DNA from: Clostridia bacterium
GTDB lineage: Bacteria; Bacillota; Clostridia; Peptostreptococcales; Anaerovoracaceae
Assembly (NCBI GenBank): GCA_900754795.1
Contig: CAAEEA010000069.1
Coordinates: 1 to 16,451, forward strand
Direction: 5' to 3'
Length of the DNA stretch: 16,451 nucleotides
In this document: positions 7,222-13,862 of the stretch, one piece after another
Position numbering within the stretch: position 1 is the stretch's first letter
How the letters are laid out: each line of letters begins with the position of its first letter
The notes under the pieces: model-generated
Databases searched by the model: none
What the model saw: the letters and a program-made list of their open reading frames with translations, nothing else
Told to the model about the DNA's origin: nothing
Program-made: the position numbers and the translations under genes

Positions 7222-7234
7222 GGAGGTGCCACAG

Positions 7235-7675
7235 ATGAAATTACATGAATTACACGCGCCTAAGGGTGCAACAAAGGCACCTAAGAGAAAGGGCCGCGGT
7301 ACCGCTACCGGACAGGGCAAGACTGCCGGAAGAGGTATGAACGGTCAGAACTCAAGATCAGGCGGCGGCGTTCGTCTGGGCTTTGAAGGCGGACAGATGC
7401 CTTTGTACAGAAGACTGCCTAAGAGAGGATTTACCAACATCTGGGCAAAAGAATATTCCATAGTGAATGTGGAAGATCTCAACAGATTTGAAGCAGGCAC
7501 AGAGGTAACACAGAATCTTTTAGAAGAAACAGGTATGCTGAAACAGGTAAAAGACGGCATCAAAATCCTCGGACAGGGAGAGTTAAAAGTCGCTTTGACT
7601 GTTAAGGCTGACAAATTCAGTAAGAGCGCGGTAGAAAAGATCGAAGCTGCGGGAGGAAAGGCTGAGGTGATTTAG
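7235..7675 (+). CDS. rplO: 50S ribosomal protein L15
   Basis: A 146-residue uL15 from the ATG at 7235 (MKLHELHAPKGATKAPKRKGRGTATGQGKTAGRGMNGQNSR). A longer reading from the GTG at 7226 is rejected because that GTG lies inside the AGGAGG site (7221-7226) serving the ATG 8 nt on. The glycine/arginine-rich N-terminal extension and the family signature GGGVRLGFEGGQMPLYRRLPKRGFTN are present, as is the C-terminal domain KSAVEKIEAAGGKAEVI. L15 stabilises the large-subunit core late in assembly. Its last codons contain the GAGGTGA ribosome-binding site for secY, one base away. Confidence 0.98.
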   Translation: MKLHELHAPKGATKAPKRKGRGTATGQGKTAGRGMNGQNSRSGGGVRLGFEGGQMPLYRRLPKRGFTNIWAKEYSIVNVEDLNRFEAGTEVTQNLLEETGMLKQVKDGIKILGQGELKVALTVKADKFSKSAVEKIEAAGGKAEVI

Positions 7676-7676
7676 C

Positions 7677-8957
7677 ATGGGTATGCTGAAGACGGTTTCT
7701 CAGGCCTGGAAAGTTGCTGAGATAAGATCCAAGATGATATTTACTCTGCTGATGCTGGTCGTATTTCGTATCGGATCTAACATCCCGGTACCGAATATTG
7801 ACAGAACCGTTCTGGCTCAGATGTTCACCGGAGACACGGGTCTGTTCGATCTCTTCGATCTGTTTTCCGGCGGAGCATTCAGCAACTTTACGATTTTCGC
7901 GCTGAGTATAACGCCTTATATAACCGCGTCGATCATCATCAATCTGCTCACCATGGCTTTCCCGTATTTCCAGCGTCTGGCGCAGGAAGGCACTGAAGGC
8001 CGCAAGAAAATGGTACAGATAACCAGATATATGACGATCATCCTCGGACTTGTTCAGGCCATAGGTCTGACCGTAGGTCTGTTCAGAAACGCGATCGTCG
8101 ATACCAGCGTTTTCTCGATCATCGTTATCGTACTGGTACTCACCGCAGGAACCGCGTTCCTGATGTGGCTGGGAGAACAGATCAACGACAAGGGCGTAGG
8201 AAACGGTATCTCGCTGATCATCTTCGCGGGTATCGTAGCGAGAATCCCGAGCGGAATCAGAAGTCTTACCACGAGCGTGGAAGACGGGGCTATTTCCGCC
8301 ATCACTCTGGCGATCATTGTGATCGTTGCCGTGCTGGTCATCGCCGGCGTGGTAATGATACAGGAAGGACAGAGAAGAATTCCGGTGCAGTATGCCAAGA
8401 GAGTCGTTGGAAGAAAGATGTACGGAGGTCAGTCGACTCATATACCTATGAAGGTAAATCAGTCCGGCGTTATTCCTATCATCTTCGCCCTGTCACTGCT
8501 GCAGTTCCCGCTGACAATCACATATTTCTTCCCTGACACGGCCTTTACCGACTGGGTAACCAAATGGCTGTCGCCGGCAGGCAATCCGGGAGTATGGATC
8601 TACGGAGCCCTCAATGTGGTGCTCATCATAGCGTTCACATACTTCTACACCGGCATAACCTTCAATGCCAGGGACGTGGCTAACAACATGAAATCCAACG
8701 GCGGTTTCATACCAGGTATCAGGCCGGGCAAAGCCACAGAGGATTATTTACAGAAAGTATTGTCAAGGATCACTATAGTGGGCGCTCTGTTCCTGGCTGT
8801 TATAGCCACACTGCCTACGATCGTAAGCGTACTGACTCCGCTTCAGATTCAGTTCGGCGGAACATCCCTGCTGATCGCGGTCGGCGTTGCTCTTGAAACA
8901 GTAAGAGCTCTGGATAATCAGATGCTTATGAGAAACTATCAGGGATTCCTTAAATAG
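7677..8957 (+). CDS. secY: Protein translocase subunit SecY
   Basis: A 426-residue SecY, the central pore of the Sec channel in the cytoplasmic membrane, which partners SecE and SecG and is driven by SecA. It starts MGMLKTVSQAWKVAEIRSKMIFTLLMLVVFRIGSNIPVPN. Signatures include the plug and second-segment region LFDLFSGGAFSNFTIFALSITPYITASIIINLL and QEGTEGRKKM, then RRIPVQYAKRVVGRK, and the cytoplasmic loop FNARDVANNMKSNGGFIPGIRPGKATEDYL, with the tail ALDNQMLMRNYQGFLK. About ten hydrophobic segments are visible. The ATG at 7677 is one base after the rplO stop, with the GAGGTGA site inside rplO, so coupling is likely. An alternative ATG two codons on is possible. Confidence 0.99.
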   Translation: MGMLKTVSQAWKVAEIRSKMIFTLLMLVVFRIGSNIPVPNIDRTVLAQMFTGDTGLFDLFDLFSGGAFSNFTIFALSITPYITASIIINLLTMAFPYFQRLAQEGTEGRKKMVQITRYMTIILGLVQAIGLTVGLFRNAIVDTSVFSIIVIVLVLTAGTAFLMWLGEQINDKGVGNGISLIIFAGIVARIPSGIRSLTTSVEDGAISAITLAIIVIVAVLVIAGVVMIQEGQRRIPVQYAKRVVGRKMYGGQSTHIPMKVNQSGVIPIIFALSLLQFPLTITYFFPDTAFTDWVTKWLSPAGNPGVWIYGALNVVLIIAFTYFYTGITFNARDVANNMKSNGGFIPGIRPGKATEDYLQKVLSRITIVGALFLAVIATLPTIVSVLTPLQIQFGGTSLLIAVGVALETVRALDNQMLMRNYQGFLK

Positions 8958-8974
8958 CCTGCAAGGGAGATGAT

Positions 8975-9625
8975 ATGATGCTTAGAACTGTACTTCTTGG
9001 ACCGCCGGGAGCCGGGAAAGGTACTCAGGCGGCAAAGATCGTCGACAAGTATGGGATACCTCATATTTCGACCGGCGACATTTTCAGAGAGAACATCAAA
9101 AAAGGAACAGAATTAGGTAAAAAAGCTCAGGAATATATGAACAGAGGAGAGCTTGTTCCGGACGATCTGGTCATAGAGATCGCGACCACCCGCCTCCTTG
9201 AGGATGACTGCAGGAACGGATTCCTCCTGGATGGTTTTCCGAGGACCGTACATCAGGCCGAAAAACTCGATGAGTTTCTGGCGGCCCACGGCGGTCAGCT
9301 CGACAAGGTAATAGACATTGCCGTCGGCAAAGATGAGCTGATGACAAGGCTTACCGGCAGAAGGGTGTGCAAGAACTGCGGAGCGAGCTACCATATAGTT
9401 AATATTCCTCCTGCAAAAGAGGGTATATGCGACAGGTGCGGCGGACCGCTTATCCAGAGAGCGGATGACAACGCCGAGACTGTGGCAAACAGGATCGAAG
9501 TATACGAAGATCAGACAAAACCTCTTATAAATTATTATGAGCAGGCCGGCAAGATTGTTCACATAGACGGGACTACAGGTCTTGAAAATGTGTTCGCCGA
9601 TATAGTCAAAGCTTTGGGTGAATAA
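8975..9625 (+). CDS. adk: Adenylate kinase, long form with zinc-binding LID
   Basis: This enzyme interconverts ATP + AMP and 2 ADP and so balances the adenylate pool in the cytoplasm. The 216-residue protein opens with the P-loop LLGPPGAGKGTQ (residues 7-18) and has the AMP-binding STGDIFREN and GFLLDGFPRT signatures (residues 83-91). The LID region carries CxxC (C132, C135) and a second CxxC (C152, C155), the four-cysteine zinc site common in Gram-positive enzymes. Two adjacent in-frame ATGs (8975 and 8978) exist. The family usually starts M-L-R-x-V-L-L-G, and the second lies 8 nt from GGAG, so the true protein may be one residue shorter. Confidence 0.99.
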   Translation: MMLRTVLLGPPGAGKGTQAAKIVDKYGIPHISTGDIFRENIKKGTELGKKAQEYMNRGELVPDDLVIEIATTRLLEDDCRNGFLLDGFPRTVHQAEKLDEFLAAHGGQLDKVIDIAVGKDELMTRLTGRRVCKNCGASYHIVNIPPAKEGICDRCGGPLIQRADDNAETVANRIEVYEDQTKPLINYYEQAGKIVHIDGTTGLENVFADIVKALGE

Positions 9626-9627
9626 AC

Positions 9628-10374
9628 ATGATCATCATCAAATCAGAGCAGGAAATCGAACTGATGCGCGAAGCCGGCAAAGTAAACAGATTTATCCTCG
9701 AAGAGCTTGAGAAACTCATCAGACCCGGGATATCCACCCTGGAGATCGACAGGTTTGTGGAAAAAACTGTAGAAGCTTACGGCATGACCGCGGCCGAAAA
9801 GGGATACTGCGGCTATCCGGCCAGCATCTGCGTTTCCGTAAACGAAGAAGTCGTTCACGGGATCCCGGGCAAGAAACGTCACCTGCACGAGGGCGATATC
9901 GTCAGCCTCGATCTGGTGGTCGAAAACCGCGGTTACATGGCAGACGCCGCCAGAACCTACGGAGTGGGTCAGATAAGCCAGACCGCCTCGCATCTGATAG
10001 AGACGGCGAAAAAGGCGTTTTTCAGCGGTATTGAGTTCGCAAAAGAAGGATACAGACTTTCCGACATATCACATGCGATCCAGAAAACGGTCGAAGCCGA
10101 AGGGTTCGGAGTGATAAGAGATTTTGTGGGTCACGGTATCGGAAACAGTATGCACGAAGACCCGCAGATACCAAATTACGGCCGGCCCGGCAAGGGACCG
10201 CGCCTTCAGAGGGGCATGACACTGGCCATAGAACCCATGATAACGGAAGGTTCTTACGAGGTCGATGTGCTCGAAGACGACTGGACGGCAGTCACCGTAG
10301 ACGGCGGACTGGCCGCGCATTACGAAAATACTGTTGTTATAACTGATGGTGAGCCTGAATTGCTTACCCTGTAA
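9628..10374 (+). CDS. map: Methionine aminopeptidase, type I
   Basis: Removes the initiator methionine from nascent proteins, acting with the deformylase at the ribosome exit. The 248-residue protein shows all expected metal-site and substrate residues: H78 (VVHGIP), D95 (SLDLVVE), D106 (MADAART), H169 (VGHGIG), H176 (MHEDP), E202 (IEPM) and E233 (HYENTVV). It lacks an N-terminal SH3-like or zinc-finger extension, so it is the short bacterial type Ia form. The ATG is 2 nt after the adk stop with only a weak GGGTGA site, so its translation probably depends on ribosomes finishing adk. Confidence 0.98.
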   Translation: MIIIKSEQEIELMREAGKVNRFILEELEKLIRPGISTLEIDRFVEKTVEAYGMTAAEKGYCGYPASICVSVNEEVVHGIPGKKRHLHEGDIVSLDLVVENRGYMADAARTYGVGQISQTASHLIETAKKAFFSGIEFAKEGYRLSDISHAIQKTVEAEGFGVIRDFVGHGIGNSMHEDPQIPNYGRPGKGPRLQRGMTLAIEPMITEGSYEVDVLEDDWTAVTVDGGLAAHYENTVVITDGEPELLTL

Positions 10375-10393
10375 AGCAAAAGGAGATGTTTTT

Positions 10394-10612
10394 ATGGCGA
10401 AAAAAGATGTGATCGAAGCCGTAGGGACTGTTGTCGACGCTCAGCCGAACGCCATGTTCAAGGTAAAGCTGGATAACGGCTTTGAAGTGCTTGCTCATAT
10501 TTCAGGCAAGATAAGAATGAACTATATCAGGATTCTGCCGGGAGACAAGGTAAAGGTGGAGCTTTCACCTTACGACCTGACCAGAGGCAGGATAATCTGG
10601 AGAGATAAGTAG
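10394..10612 (+). CDS. infA: Translation initiation factor IF-1
   Basis: A 72-residue IF-1, starting at the ATG at 10394 (MAKKDVIEAVGTVVDAQPNAMFKVKLDNGFEVLAHISGKIRMNYIRILPGDKVKVELSPYDLTRGRIIWRDK). A longer in-frame reading from 10346 runs inside map and is rejected because AAAGGAG (10378-10384) sits 9 nt before this ATG and the family begins MAKxDVIE. IF-1 has an OB fold, binds the A site of the small subunit and helps IF-2 and IF-3 select the initiator tRNA. Many Firmicutes have a small KOW-domain gene between map and infA; here they are only 19 nt apart. Confidence 0.99.
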   Translation: MAKKDVIEAVGTVVDAQPNAMFKVKLDNGFEVLAHISGKIRMNYIRILPGDKVKVELSPYDLTRGRIIWRDK

Positions 10613-10631
10613 ATAAAGGGAGGAGTTAATA

Positions 10632-10745
10632 ATGAAAGTAAGAGCTTCTGTAAAACCTATCTGCGAAAAGTGCAAAGTTATCAAGAGAAACGGCAAGGTA
10701 ATGGTTATCTGCGAAAATCCCAAGCACAAGCAGAAACAGGGTTGA
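10632..10745 (+). CDS. rpmJ: 50S ribosomal protein L36, zinc-binding form
   Basis: A 37-residue bL36. The reading is MKVRASVKPICEKCKVIKRNGKVMVICENPKHKQKQG. The zinc ribbon is intact: C11, C14, C27 and H32. This is the zinc-dependent version; zinc-free paralogues seen in some bacteria are not visible here. L36 is the smallest large-subunit protein, and it staples 23S rRNA helices beside L6 and L16. GGGAGG (10618-10623) is about 8 nt upstream. After this gene the tight packing of the cluster is broken by a 128-nt gap. Confidence 0.98.
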   Translation: MKVRASVKPICEKCKVIKRNGKVMVICENPKHKQKQG

Positions 10746-10873
10746 TATCAACAGTTAGGCCCGAAGCGGCAGACCGGGACCGCTTCATATAAAAGGGCTC
10801 TGCAAAATAAAATTGAGATCCCGTCTATATCGCTCCCGGAAAGGCGACGGAAGATGGGGGAAGGAGAAAAAGT
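10746..10873 (+). promoter_or_regulatory. Structured gap upstream of rpsM, candidate alpha-operon mRNA leader
   Basis: This 128-nt gap is by far the longest inside the cluster, where gaps are usually 1-30 nt. It holds two potential hairpins. Hairpin A has a 7-bp stem, GAAGCGG at 10763-10769 with CCGCTTC at 10780-10786, and a 10-nt loop. Hairpin B pairs ATCCCGTC at 10818-10825 with GACGG at 10846-10850 plus GAT at 10853-10855 across an AA bulge. The loop of A (CCGGGA, 10774-10779) is exactly complementary to TCCCGG at 10834-10839 in the loop of B, which would permit a kissing or pseudoknot contact. Hairpin B ends directly before the rpsM ribosome-binding region (GGGGGAAGGAG, 10856-10866). In E. 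coli S4 represses this operon through a pseudoknotted leader at the same place; that this one works similarly is inference. No T-run follows hairpin A, so it is not an ordinary terminator. I saw no convincing promoter in the gap. Confidence 0.5.
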
Positions 10874-11251
10874 ATGGCTCGTATAGCCGGTGTTGACTTA
10901 CCAAGAGAAAAAAGAGTAGAAATCGGTTTAACCTACATCTATGGTATTGGTAAACCAACCGCGAAAGCTATCCTCGAAAAAGCCGGTATAAATCCTGACA
11001 CAAGAGTCAAGGATCTTACCGAGGAGGAAGCCGGAGCGATCAGAAAGATCATCGACGCTGAATACATGGTAGAAGGTGATCTGAGAAGAGAAGTTTCTTT
11101 GAACATCAAGAGACTTATGGAAATCGGAAGTTACAGAGGGATCAGACACAGAAGAGGTCTGCCTGTAAGAGGTCAGAACACAAAGACCAACGCGAGAACT
11201 CGCAAAGGTCCTAAGAAGACCGTAGGAAGAAAGAAAAAAGCGACTAAGTAG
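10874..11251 (+). CDS. rpsM: 30S ribosomal protein S13
   Basis: A 125-residue uS13, first gene of the alpha block. It begins MARIAGVDLPREKRVEIGLTYIYGIGKPTAKAILEKAGI, has the helix-two-turn-helix region typical of the family, and ends in the tRNA-contacting tail YRGIRHRRGLPVRGQNTKTNARTRKGPKKTVGRKKKATK. S13 forms intersubunit bridges with L5 and touches P-site tRNA. The site AAGGAG (10861-10866) is 7 nt before the ATG. The preceding 128 nt may control its translation. Confidence 0.98.
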   Translation: MARIAGVDLPREKRVEIGLTYIYGIGKPTAKAILEKAGINPDTRVKDLTEEEAGAIRKIIDAEYMVEGDLRREVSLNIKRLMEIGSYRGIRHRRGLPVRGQNTKTNARTRKGPKKTVGRKKKATK

Positions 11252-11269
11252 AGAAGGAGGTAGGAAATA

Positions 11270-11668
11270 ATGGCTAAGACTGTTAAGAAAACAGTGAGAA
11301 AAAAGAGAAGAGAACGCAAGAACATTGAAAAAGGCCAGGCTCATATCCAATCCACCTTTAACAATACCTTAGTTACTCTTACAGATATGCAGGGCAACGC
11401 GCTTTCATGGTCAAGCGCCGGTTCCCTTGGATTCAAAGGATCCAGAAAATCCACTCCGTTTGCTGCTCAGATGGCCGCCGAAGAAGCTGCCAAAGGCGCT
11501 ATGGAGCACGGACTGAAAACCGTTGAAGTTTATGTAAAAGGCCCGGGATCCGGAAGAGAAGCGGCCATCAGAGCCCTTCAGACCGCCGGACTTGATATCA
11601 CCATGATCAAGGATATCACCCCGATCCCGCATAACGGATGCAGACCGCCTAAGAGAAGAAGAGTCTAA
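11270..11668 (+). CDS. rpsK: 30S ribosomal protein S11
   Basis: A 132-residue uS11. After a lysine/arginine-rich start (MAKTVKKTVRKKRRERKNIEKGQAHI), it has the family's QSTFNNTLVTLTDMQGNALSWSSAGSLGFKGSRKSTPFAAQMAAE and the C-terminal signature VYVKGPGSGREAAIRALQTAGLDITMIKDITPIPHNGCRPPKRRRV. S11 sits on the platform of the small subunit next to S18 and S21 and near the E-site mRNA. AGAAGGAGG precedes the ATG. Nothing unusual was seen. Confidence 0.98.
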   Translation: MAKTVKKTVRKKRRERKNIEKGQAHIQSTFNNTLVTLTDMQGNALSWSSAGSLGFKGSRKSTPFAAQMAAEEAAKGAMEHGLKTVEVYVKGPGSGREAAIRALQTAGLDITMIKDITPIPHNGCRPPKRRRV

Positions 11669-11688
11669 GAAAGGAGGAGTAATTTAAA

Positions 11689-12309
11689 ATGGCAAGATAT
11701 ACAGACGCGAACTGCAAACTTTGCAGAAGAGAAGGTCAGAAGCTTTTTCTGAAAGGCGAAAGATGCTACAGCACCAAATGTGCTCTTGAAAGAAGAAATT
11801 ACGCTCCTGGACAGCACGGTCAGGGCAGAAAGAAACAGTCAGAGTACGGTCTTCAGCTGAGAGAAAAGCAGAAAGCAAAGAGATTCTACGGAGTTCCTGA
11901 AACTCAGTTCAGAAACCTCTTTGACAAAGCAGTAAAGAAAAAGGGCCAGACCGGTGAAAACCTGATGATCGCCCTTGAGACCAGACTTGACAACGTAGTT
12001 TTCAGACTGGGATTTGCCGCTTCAAGAAAAGAGGCCAGGCAGCTGGTAACTCACGGTCACTTTACCGTTAACGGTAAAAAAGCCAACATTCCTTCAATGG
12101 AAGTTAAAGCAGGCGACGTGATCAAAGTAAAAGAGAAAAGCCAGAGCTCGCCTAAGTTTAAGGAAATCAGAGAAATGTCCATCACAGTACCTTCATGGAT
12201 GACTGTAGATGTTGATAAATTAGAAGGTAAAGTAGTTGCTATGCCAAGAAGAGAAGACATAGACACTCCAATTGCAGAGCATCTGATCGTCGAGTTGTAT
12301 TCCAAATAA
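11689..12309 (+). CDS. rpsD: 30S ribosomal protein S4, zinc-binding form
   Basis: A 206-residue uS4. The N-terminus has four cysteines, C9, C12, C26 and C31 (in CKLC and RCYSTKC), forming the zinc site found in thermophile and many clostridial S4 proteins but absent in B. subtilis. The S4 RNA-binding fold is at LETRLDNVVFRLGFAASRKEARQLVTHGHFTVNGKKANIPS. S4 is a primary 16S rRNA binder and, in E. coli, the autorepressor of this operon. Its presence inside the alpha operon differs from B. subtilis, where rpsD is a separate gene, and makes local feedback through the rpsM leader plausible. Confidence 0.98.
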   Translation: MARYTDANCKLCRREGQKLFLKGERCYSTKCALERRNYAPGQHGQGRKKQSEYGLQLREKQKAKRFYGVPETQFRNLFDKAVKKKGQTGENLMIALETRLDNVVFRLGFAASRKEARQLVTHGHFTVNGKKANIPSMEVKAGDVIKVKEKSQSSPKFKEIREMSITVPSWMTVDVDKLEGKVVAMPRREDIDTPIAEHLIVELYSK

Positions 12310-12361
12310 TAGCGCCGCGGCATAACAGGCACTGAATTTGGAATGAAAGGGAGGGTTTTGA
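12310..12361 (+). other. Short gap between rpsD and rpoA
   Basis: A 52-nt spacer, longer than the others in this block except for the rpmJ-rpsM gap. It contains a palindromic GCCGCGGC at 12314-12321 and, near its end, the ribosome-binding site AAAGGGAGGG for rpoA. No good terminator or promoter was recognised. It may simply separate ribosomal-protein and polymerase translation. Confidence 0.4.
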
Positions 12362-13306
12362 GTGATAGAAATCGAAAAACCAACAATCAATAAATCTATT
12401 GATGAAGACGGATGTTACGGTAAATTCGTGGTAGAACCTCTGGAGAGAGGTTACGGCACAACCCTCGGAAACGCTCTGAGAAGAATACTTCTCAGCTCAC
12501 TTCCGGGCGCGGCTGTCACATCTGTAAAGATCGACGGTATACTTCATGAGTTTTCTACAATACCGGGAGTAAAAGAAGATGTAACAGAGATCATACTCAA
12601 CTTGAAGAAGCTTGCTGTCAGACTTGAAGGCGAGAACACCAAGAGGGCCATCATCAACGCCGTAGGCCCGAGGGAAGTTACCGCCGCCGACATCATAGGC
12701 GATTCGGACATTGAGATATTCAATCCTGATCTTCACATCGCCACTCTCGAGGAGAACGCTACCCTTGTAATGGAAATAAACTTTGCCAGAGGCAGAGGTT
12801 ATGTTCCGGCAGAACAGAACAAAACAGAGAATACCCCTATATCGGTGATTCCTGTAGACTCCATATACACACCGGTGAAGAAAGTCAATTACATCGTTGA
12901 GAACACGCGAGTTGGACAGGTAACCGACTATGACAGGCTTGTTCTTGAAATCTGGACTGACGGATCCATAACTCCGGAAGAAGGAGTATCTATCGGAGCC
13001 AAGATCATGCAGGAGCACCTGAACCTGTTCATTCAGCTCACTGATACTACCGACTCCATGGAGATCATGGTCGAAAAAGAAGAAGACCAGAAGGAAAAAG
13101 CTCTCGAAATGACCATAGAGGAGCTGGAGCTTTCGGTTCGTTCTTTCAACTGCCTCAAGAGAGCAGCGATCAACACTGTTGAGGAGCTTACTCAGAAGAC
13201 AGAGGAAGATATGATGAAAGTCAGAAATCTCGGTAAGAAATCTCTCGACGAAGTGAAAGCAAAACTTGAAGAACTGGGACTTGGTCTCAAACCAAGTGAC
13301 GAATAA
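12362..13306 (+). CDS. rpoA: DNA-directed RNA polymerase alpha subunit (GTG start)
   Basis: A 314-residue alpha subunit, the dimer that nucleates assembly of RNA polymerase and contacts UP elements and activators. It starts at GTG 12362 (MIEIEKPTINKSIDEDGCYGKFVVEPLERGYGTTLGNALRRILLSSLPGAAVTSVKIDG), with a GGGAGG site about 7 nt before it. The N-terminal domain covers roughly residues 1-230. The C-terminal domain begins near TIEELELSVRSFNCLKRAAINTVEELTQKTEEDMMKVRNLGKKSLDEVKAKLEELGLGLK, with both helix-hairpin-helix motifs and the usual DNA-contacting arginine in ELSVRSFNCLKRA. Gene position between rpsD and rplQ is the standard one. Confidence 0.99.
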   Translation: MIEIEKPTINKSIDEDGCYGKFVVEPLERGYGTTLGNALRRILLSSLPGAAVTSVKIDGILHEFSTIPGVKEDVTEIILNLKKLAVRLEGENTKRAIINAVGPREVTAADIIGDSDIEIFNPDLHIATLEENATLVMEINFARGRGYVPAEQNKTENTPISVIPVDSIYTPVKKVNYIVENTRVGQVTDYDRLVLEIWTDGSITPEEGVSIGAKIMQEHLNLFIQLTDTTDSMEIMVEKEEDQKEKALEMTIEELELSVRSFNCLKRAAINTVEELTQKTEEDMMKVRNLGKKSLDEVKAKLEELGLGLKPSDE

Positions 13307-13330
13307 TCTGCAAGAAAGGAGAACCTTAGA

Positions 13331-13672
13331 ATGCCAGGATACAGAAAACTGGGAAGACCTTCCGCTCACAGAAAGTCCATGCTGAGGAACCTCGTTACCG
13401 ATCTTTTAAGAGAGGGCAGGATCCAGACTACTGACTGCAGAGCGAAAGAAGTCAGAAGAGAAGCAGAAAAAATGATCACATTGGCAAAGCGCGGCGACCT
13501 TCACGCCAGAAGACAGGCTCTTGCCTATATCTTCGATGAAAGCGTAGTTACCAAGCTTTTCGATGAGATCGCGCCAAAATATGCCGACAGGAACGGCGGC
13601 TACACGAGGATCCTCAAACTCGGACCTCGTCAGGGCGACAACGCCGAAGTCGTATTCCTTGAGCTGGTATAG
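13331..13672 (+). CDS. rplQ: 50S ribosomal protein L17
   Basis: A 113-residue bL17. The opening MPGYRKLGRPSAHRKSMLRNLVTDLLREGRIQTTDCRAKEVRREAEKMITLAKRGDLHARRQALAYI matches the family, where the GR(T/P)SAHRxAM signature is diagnostic. The C-terminal NGGYTRILKLGPRQGDNAEVVFLELV is complete. L17 lies near the tunnel exit. It is the last gene of the cluster; an intrinsic terminator begins 17 nt after its stop. AAAGGAG is 8 nt before the ATG. Confidence 0.98.
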   Translation: MPGYRKLGRPSAHRKSMLRNLVTDLLREGRIQTTDCRAKEVRREAEKMITLAKRGDLHARRQALAYIFDESVVTKLFDEIAPKYADRNGGYTRILKLGPRQGDNAEVVFLELV

Positions 13673-13689
13673 TGACAGATGCATCAGCG

Positions 13690-13716
13690 GGGTGGCCGTA
13701 GACGGTCACCCTTTTT
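13690..13716 (+). terminator. Intrinsic terminator of the ribosomal-protein cluster
   Basis: A 9-bp stem, GGGTGGCCG (13690-13698) with CGGTCACCC (13703-13711), containing one G-T pair and closed by the 4-nt loop TAGA, is followed at once by TTTTT (13712-13716). It lies 17 nt after the rplQ stop. This is a textbook Rho-independent terminator and the first convincing one in the window. Confidence 0.9.
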
Positions 13717-13818
13717 GTTACAAATCCGGAATCTGAGAAAGAAAACTGCCTTTCAAACTTAATAAAAGAAAGTTAAAATTAAATAAAAAAAGTAAAAAGC
13801 GAAATATCACAAGTCCCA

Positions 13819-13847
13819 TTGACTTTAAAAGATAAAGGAGATATTTT
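13819..13847 (+). promoter_or_regulatory. Probable sigma-A-type promoter of the aminotransferase gene
   Basis: TTGACT at 13819-13824 is five of six for a -35 box. Seventeen bases later, TATTTT at 13842-13847 is an acceptable -10 box (four of six). A transcript starting near 13854 would have a leader of about 36 nt before the ATG at 13890. The upstream A/T-rich tract could act as an UP element. Confidence 0.6.
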
Positions 13848-13862
13848 GTATTAAGTACAAAA
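13844..13862. promoter_or_regulatory. Perfect inverted repeat, candidate operator overlapping the promoter
   Basis: TTTTGTA-TTAAG-TACAAAA is a perfect 7-bp inverted repeat with a 5-nt spacer (19 bp in total). It overlaps the -10 box and the likely transcription start, the place where a bound repressor would block the polymerase. Its size fits the short imperfect palindromes bound by Lrp/AsnC proteins, and such a regulator is encoded just downstream. The link to that protein is inference. Confidence 0.5.

Noticed and set aside
7226..7234. A GTG start for L15 adding three residues
   Set aside because: The GTG overlaps the AGGAGG ribosome-binding site that serves the ATG at 7235.
7617..8441. 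A 274-residue open frame on the minus strand across rplO and secY, and a 123-residue plus-strand frame at 8165-8536 in another phase
   Set aside because: Both are shadows of the SecY coding sequence: low-complexity translations, no ribosome-binding site, no recognisable domain, and they overlap a certain gene.
10324..10338. Asparagine after the metal-binding glutamate in methionine aminopeptidase (HYENTVV instead of YEHTV)
   Set aside because: The metal ligand E233 is present, and the neighbouring histidine is not a metal ligand; as far as I recall EN is common in clostridial enzymes.
10346..10393. An N-terminal extension of IF-1 of 16 residues
   Set aside because: It lies in the map gene, has no family similarity, and the ATG at 10394 has a proper ribosome-binding site.
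10763..10786. The hairpin after rpmJ as an intrinsic terminator
   Set aside because: The stem is followed by ATATAAAAGGG with no T-run, so it does not fit Rho-independent termination; it is treated as part of a possible leader.
10742..10793. A promoter inside the rpmJ-rpsM gap using TTGATA (10742-10747) or TATAAA (10788-10793)
   Set aside because: Neither has a partner box at a proper distance: the position 17 nt from each is G/C-rich and unlike the consensus.
12314..12321. Palindrome GCCGCGGC between rpsD and rpoA
   Set aside because: It has no spacer for a hairpin loop, no T-run follows, and an 8-base palindrome can easily occur by chance.
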